NCBI GenBank assembly: GCA_037389465.1
Contig: JAZARR010000008.1
Span: 1,054,001-1,118,000 of the forward strand
DNA: 64,000 nt
From: Baylisascaris procyonis
Taxonomy: Eukaryota; Nematoda; Chromadorea; Rhabditida; Ascarididae
Direction of reading: 5' to 3'
Each line of letters starts with the position of its first letter. Positions within the stretch are counted from its first letter, which is position 1. Below, piece by piece: positions 25,677 to 36,287 of the stretch. The notes beneath the pieces are model-generated. The model made no database searches and was not told the DNA's origin. It worked only from the letters and a program-made list of their open reading frames with translations. The translations under genes and the position numbers were made by a program.

Positions 25677-25848
25677 TGACAAAAGCGCCGCTAAAGACTT
25701 ATATACCCATGTGGCAGGTTTCAGATTTTTTTTTATCTTACAAGAAATGCACTAACTGGTTGTATAGCGTCGAAAAGCTTATGTCATTTCAATTCGATTA
25801 GACCAGACTAATATTGTCGTTGTTCCACTTCAAGTGGCGCTTTTGTCA
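25677..25848. repeat. 13-bp perfect inverted repeat, 172-bp unit
   Basis: TGACAAAAGCGCC (25677-25689) recurs inverted as GGCGCTTTTGTCA (25836-25848). The match extends to 16 bp with one mismatch on the inner side. The size and terminal inverted arms resemble a miniature inverted-repeat element, but no target-site duplication is evident. Confidence 0.5.
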
Positions 25849-26463
25849 GTGTTCTGATGTGTTTGCGCAGTTGAGCTTTGAATTGCTTTCGTATAGATGT
25901 ATAGCCAGCCATCTTTGTAGCGATTTGTTCTATTTAGTGATTCATTGTGATCGTATCAACGAACATTTCGCCCTCAATAAATTGCTTTTGGCAAGTTGCC
26001 GTTTTGTTCACATTTGTTTGATACGTTGAAATCGTGTGGCGTGTTATTCACTCGTTATCGTTGGTTTGAACGATGATGGTCGATTGTTGAGTGAAGGTTT
26101 GTTTTTCAAGATTTATTTCTACGAACCGTCGTTCTGGGATATTGCGCAAAATCCTGAAAGCTTTCATTGCAGAAGTCGGCATCCATTTTTCAGAGTTATC
26201 AGGTATTTTCAGGTTTCGTAGATGCGCGTTAGGGGTCCTTGTTGACTCGAAAAATTTTGAAAAAAAAAATGAAATTTTTTGAACCCGATCATTGCGGCCT
26301 TAAGAGAAGAGGACAAAGAAGCGATAGAATGCAATATATTTATTTGACACAACTTTTCTTCCGTATGATTTGTGGCCTAAGTAATTGGGAAACTTTTGAG
26401 GATTTGAAGTTCCCGAGCAGATGGGGCTTATCAATTTTTTCCTCGTTCTCCGATTTTCTGAAG

Positions 26464-29400
26464 ACTTTTAAAGCAGTTCGGTCGGGTCCATCTAAAAAAA
26501 GCACCATTCAACTTGTAGATAAATTGCCCAACTCGACGGCATGTACAGATGTGAGTGCATGTTCCCTGAATGTTGCAAATTCAATGCATTCACCCTATTA
26601 TCTATAAATATACCCGAGAATAACAAAGATACGATTCGGAATGTTTTGTGTCTTGAGATTGCTGTGTTTGGAGGGGTGGGGCTAGAGGATATTAATTAAA
26701 CTGCTTTGGGCATTATCTATCTGGCCAGGTGCTAGTGGCCGATTAGCTCGTTAAAGCGAATTTACATGCTCATTAGAGTTCAAAATTTAATGCCGAATGA
26801 ATGCGCAAACATCATTTTTTTTTCTTAAACATTTTTCACTGCTGAGTGTGTTGATGCATTGCATGCTTGAACTTTGCCGCTGCCTTGACCCCCTTTTCCC
26901 ATATTTTGCGTTATTTCCTACTCACTTATTTCCCTTGGAAATTCTGTTACTTTAGAGGGGGTGGGGGGGGGGGAGGGTTGCGAAGGTGTTATTGAAATAA
27001 TACTGCGAGGAAGTGGCATATGATTAGGTTTTTTTGGATGCACCATCCTAGCACGCAGTTAGACTGAAGGGTTTATTATAGTGAAAGAAAGTGTGGGGGG
27101 GGGGGAGGGGTGCGCGGGGATATTTTAGGTTGCTGACACCTGCTTTTACGCATATCATCCTTACTGCATCAACGATCGTTTTTTTTGGCAGTACTTTGGC
27201 ATCTATCGAGTATTTCGGAGAAAAATTTCCTCAAAGACCTTCGTTAAGTGCAATCTGGATTTTAGTGCCGATCTAGGGCAACAGTCGTGGATCCGGCCAA
27301 CCCTTAACCGGTCTATATAGGCATGGTTTATAGACGGTTTCAGCTACGATCGTGGTCGGGGACAAATTCTAGAATATACACACCTCTTCCACAACCATTG
27401 TGCATGATGGACTAATCAAACTTTGCGGGTGCGCATATCCAAGGGTCAGCTCTCATTGGCTCGTCTAGTCGTCCAGGTCTCCTTGAGGATTTGTACTCTC
27501 GAGTAAATTGCGAGAAGACATAGGTGGAAGGGCGGTCAGTTTATCACACTTACACAGTAAGTTGACAGACAAGTAGGGACTCGTTCACAAGGATGGCTTC
27601 GATCGTCGGCACATTCCGCTACCGCCGATCTCTTCACGCGCCCCCATGGTCATGCTTAGGCCCACTCGGTCTTATAAACTCCAGCAGTTGGCATGAATAT
27701 ATGAGCACATCAACCCCTGTTATATCCTCCCGGTTCTATCTAAGGCTAGCCTTATGGTACATGCTTGGGGAGTCGATTAACCTGCATATACGCTCCTGAC
27801 CTTCTTTGATTTGTCTTGCACGGTGCGCTACTCCCGCCTGACTTATAGCCGACTAACACGCAAAATTAGGCCAGTTGGACGTGCGTAATGGTTGCATTGA
27901 CTGCGTGCATGTTCCTGAGGTTGTCCACGACCGGAAATAAGGCAGGTCTTAAGCCAGCTACCGAGATTTGAAAACATAAATGTAGAAAAAAAAGAACAGA
28001 GACACAATAAGTTCAGTGACACAGCTAGCGATAAAATCAAGCATTTAAGGACATGAGTGTGATGATATGAGAGGTTGATTTAGGATTGTCTTCGGCTGGA
28101 TGTAAAGCGGATTGGTGAATCGATGACGTTGTCGTCTGCGCTGCACACAGTCATCGTGTTGCTTCTCGGTCTTTTGATACTCTTCTTGTGTGTGCTATTG
28201 CTTTTGCTTTGCATTCACATTTGCAGGTTGGATTTTCGAATTTTCGTTGGAATAACTTTTTTATTGAGATGAAGTGAACAGTTGAATGGAATCTATTCGG
28301 CAATAGTATATGGCTTATAGTATATGGCTTATTCGGCAATATAGCTTATATGCTAGGCGAGATTTGCATTGTTCAGTTATCTTTTATGGTATTGTGGGTA
28401 TTTTACTAGTTGATATGTTGCAATAACCCGTATGGTATCGCTCAAAGAAGATATACCCTTAAAATCGTACCATATCGCTTGGGTAAGATACCAGCCGACT
28501 ATGTTGCGGGCAAAGGAAGCATTAAGGTGGATAGGAATTGACGTGGCTCCTCACCTCTGAGATTGGAGCAGGTTCAGGATCTTTATGCAGAAGTGGTCGT
28601 AAGAAATAAGAGTAGGAGTGAGACCTAGAAGGATTCTATTCAGGGAAGATTAACGTTCTATATGGTTGCGAGTTTACCTACCTGCGAATGAAGTAGTATA
28701 AAATTTCTGTAGTTCTTGGTGTGATGTAATGATCATTTTTTGTCGCGGTTCAAATGCCAGCTAGCTAAGGTGATGGTATAGTTTTAGTGGTTTTGCTTGG
28801 AGTAGTATTGGCATCATTATGCTTGGTGGCATCAAGTGTTAAGTGGCTGAATTCTCTAGAATTCGCAAACTTCACAATCCGCTAGAAGTGTTCTGGTCAC
28901 TGTTACACTTTGTTAGGGATCTGCGGACATGGAAATGCTGGAACGATACGTGTGGGAAAGCCAAAATTTCTGCCGTTATCGGTGTTCGAGTCGGAGAGGA
29001 TTGGTAGAGGCAGAGGGAGGGAAAGCTTTTCGAAAATTTTCGATTTTTCGGAGAGATATTTTCCCAACATTCGTGTGCTTAGAATTCTGCATTGATGAAT
29101 TTGAGGCAATTTTAGTACTTTTTGAATTCAAATCTCTTCGCTTACACTTGTCAGCATTTCGTCAGCATACTACTTGCGGTTCTAGTAGTTTTGTTTTCGA
29201 CTTTTAAATTCATTTATCACAGTTTACACCAGTATTTGGTATATTAGCTTGATTTATCCACAATATTTTTTTAACGAATAACAATTTCCAGACATCGTCG
29301 TTTGTCTTGGGATTGTTCGTCGATGGCATCAGCCAAACTGGCAGCCAATCAATGGGGTACTGCTTTCGATGAACCCATCGAGCAGGTTCGTTTCCTTTTC

Positions 29401-32400
29401 TGTTCTAAGAGACCACATTAAAAGCAACCAGCTTAGGGAGTCCAATTCTTGATGGCTGATCACTATTAATCTTCTCACTTGAAAACCGATTGTAAAAGTC
29501 GATCTAAATTCACTTCGAGTGGCAGTCTTTATAGCTGACACACATCGATCGCTACCTGATGTACCCTTTCTTGCTTTATCTACTGTATACAGATGCTCTT
29601 TCACGTTGATGTTTACTTAGAAAGTGAATAGTTGAGATAATAAAGAAGTTTTTACAGATTTTTTTTTTTGCTTAGCAACGACGATGATGTTGTTTGGTAT
29701 GAGCATAAACGAGAGAGGTTAATGCGATCGTTCCATAATTAAATAAAACGTTGAATTTTGGGGGGATTGGAAAGTTGATAGTGGTGGAAGTAATCCTTAT
29801 AATAGCCTCACTGTTAGCACTTTTTGAGGTCGACATTGATCGGATAGTATCACGACGTGAAGAGCGACTCGCCGAGAAGGAAGCAAATTTGGATTCGGTT
29901 AGTGAAATTAACTCGAAACCATTGGAACGGATCGATAACGAGACTGCTACTGTGCTTGCTGTTGATCAGTTACTAGACACATCGTTCTTGATCACAGACG
30001 AAGAGCTGGCGTGCTATGTGCCTCAGCTTGATCTTAAGGTAATTGCCTCTAGAAGGGATCAAGTTTGAGAGGTTTAGAACTTGAAGCCCAACCAGCTAAG
30101 ACGATTGATTCAACGAAGCACTGAGAAAGGCATCCCGTCTTTTGCGATGGCGTTTTATTGAGGCAATTAATCTCATTTCCATTTCTCTGGGGAGAATAAC
30201 ATCTAAATAAAAGATGCATCCGTGGTTAATTTATTTGTTTGCTGATCGCATCCATCCTTATTGCTGTTTTTTTCCTACTTCAGTCAATTATGTTGTGACT
30301 GTTGTGACATTATTACAGACCCATTTAGGTTTTAAAATAGACTCATGAAAAGTTATATAAAAATGGGAAATCTTGATTCCAAATGGAATAAGGATTGAGA
30401 TCAATGCGTAAAGTCAGTCCATATATGGTAGGGCATTCGATATGGTGACCAACTACTTTCATGATAAATAATAGGTATCTCGAACAAACTTTTGGGGTTG
30501 TTTTTGAAAATTAAAAGAGTCATTACCGTTCGACTTTATAATAACTTAGCCGGGCTCTGCGAGCAGTGTTCTTCGTCGTATTTCCGATAGTCTGCGTTGA
30601 GTGGATGCATATTTCCAAGTTATGATGTTTGCCTGCATCAGAATCAACTTCGTAGTGGGAATTTCCTCGAGATGAGGGAAGAAAGGGGAATTCATGCTCA
30701 ATCCCTATCATCTATACTAATCTAGCTAATATTTATTCACTTAATGAAATAAATATTAGCAATATTCGGAACGTAGGAGCATTTTATATTCCAGCTAAAT
30801 ATGTTTAAAGTGTTCTATTTTTTTATCTCAAGTATTCAAACGTGATTTCGATTATTCCAATGAGTTTAACGCTGGGAATATATGGATTTCCATCTAGTTT
30901 ATCCCTCTATCAATCCCCACAAATCTCATACATTTATCTAGTGGGAGATTCTTCGAGCAGATCAATTTCTCACTGACCACAGTGGCACTATCGACTTGTT
31001 ATTGATTTGATCCATCAGGAATGCACAGCCGAATCGAATTTCAAACGCAGCTCTTAGATACCTGCTACGCCTTTATTTTCTTTGTATGATGAATGACCAG
31101 AGGTCACATAGATGTGGTCAGTCTGTTGTGATGTATAATGGACGGAACTATACGAATATTATGCAAAAAATTATTGAGAGGTTTAATCATTTATATAATA
31201 AGTGAGTGACCAGGGGTCACACAGATACTCTCGCTTCAGGATTCCTTTCTTATTGGGAGTCACATTACTTTTATTATTATTTGCACAACTGTCCCCAGTA
31301 CTAACCGTTGGCTTTAGTAAGGAACAATTCTTTTGCGCCGAAATGAAGTTCATATAGCACATATTCATCAGCGAGAATGCCCAAAATGTATGATGCCTAT
31401 AAAACCATCGGTCGCTTCCACAATTAGGTGACCGTTTTTAAAATATGTTTGCGTTGTTTCATGTGGTATATTCATTGTATGCATAATCTTTGTAATTGAA
31501 ATGAGTCGTCACGATACCGAGTGAAGCGATAGTGAACGGCATCATAGGATCTGCCTCAGTAAAGGGAAAGTTCAAGGGAAGACTAATCCTCCCAACTACA
31601 AATTTAATCGAAATAGAGCATTTTTGATCGTTATTTTAGATTGCTTTGGTGTCATTTCAGCAAGAAATTTGAATAATTCTGTGGTGGAAAAAATTTTGAT
31701 CTGATTTTTTTTGTAGTTTCATCGAGGAATTTCATCTCTAAAGTTGTGCGTAAATGTGATATTATACGATGGAATGGATTATTTCTCATCGATGCCGTAT
31801 TGCTAAAATATTTTCTACATCGTTTTACTAATAGTGACATGTGTATATGTAAATTTTTTTTTCTTCATTCCTCTATATTCTTTGTTGTGCACAAAAATTC
31901 AGCATTGGTATGTTTTGAAATTATTCGCATGCAAATTTTATGATTGTATTCTTAAATGCACCTGTGAAGACGATTGTATGAATATCATTTGGGAAGGATA
32001 TATCAACATATACTCGTAAGCGATGATGAAAATTCGGCTAATTTTTTCCTTGTTTTTCACTAAAGGAAAGCAGGAGATTTATGCTGGATCCTGGATCGTA
32101 TTTTTTATATACAGTAAGCATAATTGTCGTTAGTGTCTTATTGTTTAAAGAATTAGATTAATGAGGGTCAAAGTTCACAGTAGCAGGCTGCATCATCCAC
32201 TTCCGTTTAAAAGAGGATTGACGTGTGTTGTAGAAGAATCCTTTACTTCACATCATTCATTTCATTCATTGAAGCGAATACAACACCTTTCCATCATAGA
32301 ATGAATGCGTTACCTATTCAATAACATTGCCGCAATGTACGTACAATGCAATGCTTAGTTCTGTGGAGTTCGACTGGGCACATTTACCGAATTTTCAGTT

Positions 32401-33303
32401 ATTAGTAGACAGGTGTACCTTGACGTCTCGATAGTATAATACGATAACGAGTAATCCTTCCTCTTCTCACTGACTCTCTTTCTATGAAGAGATACAAGGA
32501 AATGCCGTGAGGAATGACATACGATGTGGGTATCACAATATGGCACAGTGTTCAACACTGGGAACCAGGTTAGATCTCAAATGACATGGTTGAGAGATGA
32601 GAGCATATTGAAGGTAATGAAGGTGCTTTTCTAGCTTGGTAAAGATCCAAAGACTGACTAGAAACGATAAACCGATGAGCGAAATGAGATGCGAATGCTA
32701 GTTCACCTATTTGCTGGTGAAAGTAACCAATAGCATCGCTTAAGTAGGCTTTACACTATTTTAACTGTTGAGCTTTCAAAAAAGGGAATAATGGAAGAGA
32801 AAAGTAAAGGAAAAGATGGTCAGTATACCGTGACTTTTCCCATGCAGCGTTCACTTGATTGCAAGTTGTAGAGATGATCACAGTGCTTAGCAATATTTTG
32901 TCCTATATATATTTTCGTTAATAAATTATTCATGGAATGATATATGCATTTCAAAAAAAAAGTCCCGTCCGTAACCCGTCGATAAGAGTAGAATCTGAAG
33001 ACGGCAAAAACAGAACCGAGTAGTGACGATAACAAAAATGATAAGAAGATTATTTAAATTCCAACTGCTATTAAGATCTCCTTCTTGTGGCAACAACAAT
33101 AGACGGACGAATCGGTAGGGAAAGAGTAAGCTGGAAAGTTCATGAAACAAGAAAAATGCCTTGAGGCCGGTATTACTGCATAATGGCGTCCATGCCCTCT
33201 CAGCGTTCTTGATGCACTTCCCATAGCACGAGTGGAACGTCAGGATGCAATCGGGGGATCGGGTATTTCACTCGACCCTGAAGTGAATCGAGATCATCTC
33301 TGA
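26464..33303 (+). CDS. Unrecognised single-pass membrane protein (incomplete exon model)
   Basis: I do not recognise the family. Exons supported by splice signals and phase are 26464-26550 (or from 26477; it contains an NST glycosylation sequon and one Cys), 28084-28226, 29292-29385, 29829-30038 and a last exon 33204-33303. Exon 28084-28226 encodes a strong 22-residue hydrophobic helix (28150-28215) followed by HICRHRRLSWDCSS, so the N-terminal side is probably outside and the tail cytoplasmic. The tail has a charged, likely helical part (IDRIVSRREERLAEKEANLD) and an acidic part (FLITDEELACYVP). The last exon ends with PEVNRDHL and a stop, 26 nt before AATAAA. Exon 29829-30038 ends in phase 0 and the last exon needs phase 2, so at least one exon is missing; 30550-30597 (PGSASSVLRRISDS) is a weak candidate. 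Alternatively the 29829 exon reads on to a TGA at 30068, giving a shorter form, with the 33204 exon part of another gene. The 5' end is not found. Confidence 0.55.
26957..27119 (+). other. Two G-runs on the plus strand
   Basis: Long G-tracts occur at 26957-26979 (GGGGGTG followed by ten Gs, then AGGG) and at 27094-27119 (a run of about eleven Gs, then AGGGG). Both can supply four G-triplets and so meet the usual G-quadruplex motif. They are within a proposed intron of the membrane-protein gene and just before the GC-richer block. Confidence 0.6.
27192..27990 (+). other. GC-richer, partly open block of unknown origin
   Basis: Composition shifts to roughly half GC, unlike the flanking sequence. 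The plus-strand frame from 27192 stays open to 27504 apart from two stops (27318 and 27405). It contains fragments such as AWFIDGFSYDRGRG and TLRVRISKGQLSLARL. I cannot assign these to any family. A decayed coding or mobile element is possible, but no terminal repeats or reverse-transcriptase or transposase motifs were seen. Confidence 0.35.
28305..28332. repeat. 14-bp exact tandem duplication
   Basis: AGTATATGGCTTAT occurs twice without a gap. The pair is itself bracketed by two copies of ATTCGGCAATA, suggesting a nested slippage event within the intron after the membrane-helix exon. Confidence 0.85.
31094..31219. promoter_or_regulatory. Two everted GGTCA pairs in a direct duplication
   Basis: TGACCAGAGGTCA (31094-31106) and TGACCAGGGGTCA (31207-31219) lie 113 nt apart, both followed by CACANAGAT. 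Each is TGACC and GGTCA with a 3-nt spacer, an everted arrangement of nuclear-receptor half-sites. They lie in the intron region of the membrane-protein gene. Function is inferred only from the motif. Confidence 0.35.
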
Positions 33304-36287
33304 GTTTTGCTCCTTAGTGTCATATGAGCAATAAAACTGCTTGGTCCAACTTGTAGGCGATGCATGATAAGAATTAAAAACAAATAACAAGTTAATGGTA
33401 AACGCCTCATATATTCACCTTTCAGGAAGATTGCCATCACGTTGAGATGCACTCATCTTTTCTCAAAAGCAGGCAACGAGTTGAACATTAAGGAAACAAT
33501 AAAAACCTACGAAATAATCGCACCGAAAATTCCCACCTTATTCAACCATAGAACAAAAATGATGCTTCATAACAGCGCCCTCCGAGGTTATTTAGTTCAT
33601 AATACCAAAACTGCTATACAAAACTTCGAATTCTTCACACTCGTAGAAAAAAATGGACTATCAAACTGCAACAGGAAAGCAATTTTATTCCACAAGAAAA
33701 TTGAGATATATACAAAATGATCTCATTTAAAATCTCTCAAAAAAAAAGACCTTTGGCATGAGGTTGTCCACCTGACGGACCAATTTTGTGAGGCGTTTAT
33801 GCTTCTCAAAAGATTCACGATAAAATTCATTGGCTATATCGCCATCCTCATCCACAAACAGCGAACTGAAATATCGTACTCTATAGTTTTTGAATGGGCA
33901 TATCACTCTCTAATGGCGCCCTCCCTCTTTTCCTCAACTAAAAGCCCTCTCTTCGCACTGTACTATTTCAAAACTGGGTTTTGAGGTTTCGATAAGCAAA
34001 CTTTGGGCTTGCAGCTTTTCTCGGCCCATGGCTAACATTACTGGGCATGCTCCTACGTTGGATGCACTGATGGACAGTGGTGAAGCTGTGTTCTTTCAAT
34101 GCCACACCATAGGAACGCATATCTTGCTTACCGTCAGTTCCTGTTCGAAAAAAAAAGGAAACACAAAAGATGTCAAACCTGTTGGTTTCGGTGACAAAAA
34201 AATAGTCGGGCAAGAAACGTTGCGCGGCAACGAAGTTCGCGCTAAATGCTCGTCTCGCTATGCGACCTTTTCGAAGTGGCACCTCCGCTGCACGACCTCT
34301 ATGCTCGTTGGCATCCTCTTTCTTACTTCCGCTTAGGCCCATAGCAGGCTGTGGCTTTTGCCCTCAGAAAGCATAGCCACACGCACCTCTCGATCTCCTC
34401 GAAACACGTCTTAAAGACGCTCGATGAACAGTAAATACTCACGAATAGCGCAAAATTACTTACGACACCTGCTCGACTCCTAATGAGCCTTAGTCACTAC
34501 ACCGCTGCGACTTTCTCAATAACTGTGTTACCAACCTCACTGCAACAAAATTCCCTATTAGATTGCTATAGGGAATATTTCACCCGTCTTGCGTTTCTGC
34601 ATACTTTTGCATTCGCAACAGTTTTGCGTTGTGCTGATAATCATGATGTTACAAAAATTTATCCACGCTTTCGTGCAAGCTTTCTAGTCCAATGGTTAAT
34701 ATCGAAGAAACAAACTTCATGCCTCACTTCCCTCATCCTCCCCGTTTAACATCAAAAATACCTTGTACAACATCACTAATTTCTTTCCCTGCTTATACGT
34801 TTCTCAACGCAAATGGGTGAAAATTTTCACTGCAATATTTTTAAAGTTCATATTCATTCAATCGTTTCAAGACCAAAACATTTAAAAATGAGAACTTTGC
34901 AACTCGAATAGAAGCGACAACTCAAAAAATGAATAGATGAGCAGCACTTCTTGAGAGAGTTCAAAAGGCGCGGAGGTCAACGTTTCGATTGAGCGAATTG
35001 TGATGGACTTTTGCAAATTTTCTATGTTGTTGGCTTGAAAGGTCAAATATTCATTCCTTTACGCAGAAACGTTCGATTCTCTAAAATTTGAAAACACCTG
35101 CCCAATATTTGTGAATTATAATAGGAAGTGCAATGAATTCAAAGATTTGAAAGGTGCACCGATTTGAAATACAAAATTTATCAATATTTGGATGTGTTGG
35201 TAATTTGTGTTGCGTTGAAACAATGCAATGATCAAATATGAGGTATGACGATGTTTTTGGGAGGCAACCGTAGAAACAGTTGGATCGCCTGAAGTGAATG
35301 AATATTATGAATGTTTAATTTTATGAAGAGGTTGGGCTTCGTTGAGGAATGAAATGACGAAAGGCGACGATGGAAATACTCTATAAAGAAGGAATCCCAT
35401 TTCGACAGTCACCGTAAATGCACGACACATCCTCAACCATAATGACAGTAATTATAAGCGTTATTTTGAGCATGTGAGTTGTTCATTGCGATGATATTAT
35501 CTTCATTACTAAGACAGTAGCATTAAGCTGAGGTTATAGCATCGAAGATAGCTTAAAGAAATTTAGTGAAAATTAAATTCCACAGCAAATTGTTACAGCG
35601 ATAAAAACGAATCATTGAAAAATGCCTTATTTGATGGTGATGATGATGATAATCAATAAATTTAAATGCAACGTAAAATAATGAAATAATAGAAAAACAA
35701 AACAATAAATAAGCACTCTTTAGTGAAACAGCCTAATCCCCTCTTAATGCGGGGTTCGAAGAGGCAACGGCTATAAAATCGTCAAATACTCAAATAGTAT
35801 AGACCGAACAAATAAAAAATTTCGAGGCAATCGTCTTTGCATCGACGAATTCATTCGATTTAGCTGGATTTTACTCATCGATTCAAGTGTGGTGCTTTAT
35901 GTTTGATGGTGAATGCCAGAATGTGGTGCTACAAAACATCTAACAAAAACAAAAGAAAAACATCTAATAGAGAAATGAGATAAAAATGCGTAAAATATGT
36001 GAGCAAAATGAATCCATAAAATTTGATTACTTAGCTATAACTATTCGTTCAGATTATCTTCACTATTCAATTCAGAATTTCAGAAAAAAGCCAGAGCAGA
36101 CAATAAATCCTTAGACAGAAATTCAAGCATCATCGAAATAGAACTATCAAAGGATGCGATGATAGCTGATTGAGTCAACGAAAATCTTCATAAAGCATAA
36201 AACGGATATTCGTCAGCGTTACTAAACACAACATGCGGCGATGAGTAAGCAGGCACAGTATCTATTGATGTATGCGGGATTTACAGG
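33304..36287. other. Intergenic between convergent membrane-protein gene and POGLUT1
   Basis: No gene could be supported. At 33968-34342 both strands are open at once (plus frame 34028-34336 and minus frame 33968-34342) in a GC-richer patch; neither shows a known motif. Another open plus frame at 33442-33720 follows an acceptor-like TTTCAG at 33426 but has no clear partner exon. From 34750 to 36250 the sequence is AT-rich with no coding signal. Confidence 0.45.
33330..33335 (+). terminator. Poly(A) signal after the membrane-protein last exon
   Basis: AATAAA starts 26 nt beyond the TGA at 33301-33303. This close spacing supports the preceding exon as a genuine 3' terminal exon. Confidence 0.55.

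Larger units (their letters stand above)
23906..26463. other. Intergenic 3' of S1P lyase
   Basis: AT-rich with no supportable exon except a weak candidate: an ATG at 25676 followed by 14 codons to a CAG/GTTTCA donor-like site, which could be a 5' exon of the next gene. The stretch also holds the triple AGGTCA array and a 13-bp inverted repeat, listed separately. Pyrimidine tracts are common from 24650 to 25400. Confidence 0.45.

Noticed and set aside
30541..30720. Minus-strand 62-codon frame
   Set aside because: No motif or splice support. The plus strand of the same stretch has a better, but still weak, exon candidate at 30550.
33427..33492. Possible 3' exon reading EDCHHVEMHSSFLKS after TTTCAG
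   Set aside because: The preceding exon 33204-33303 already ends in a stop and a poly(A) signal and has no donor, so I could not connect it to any gene.
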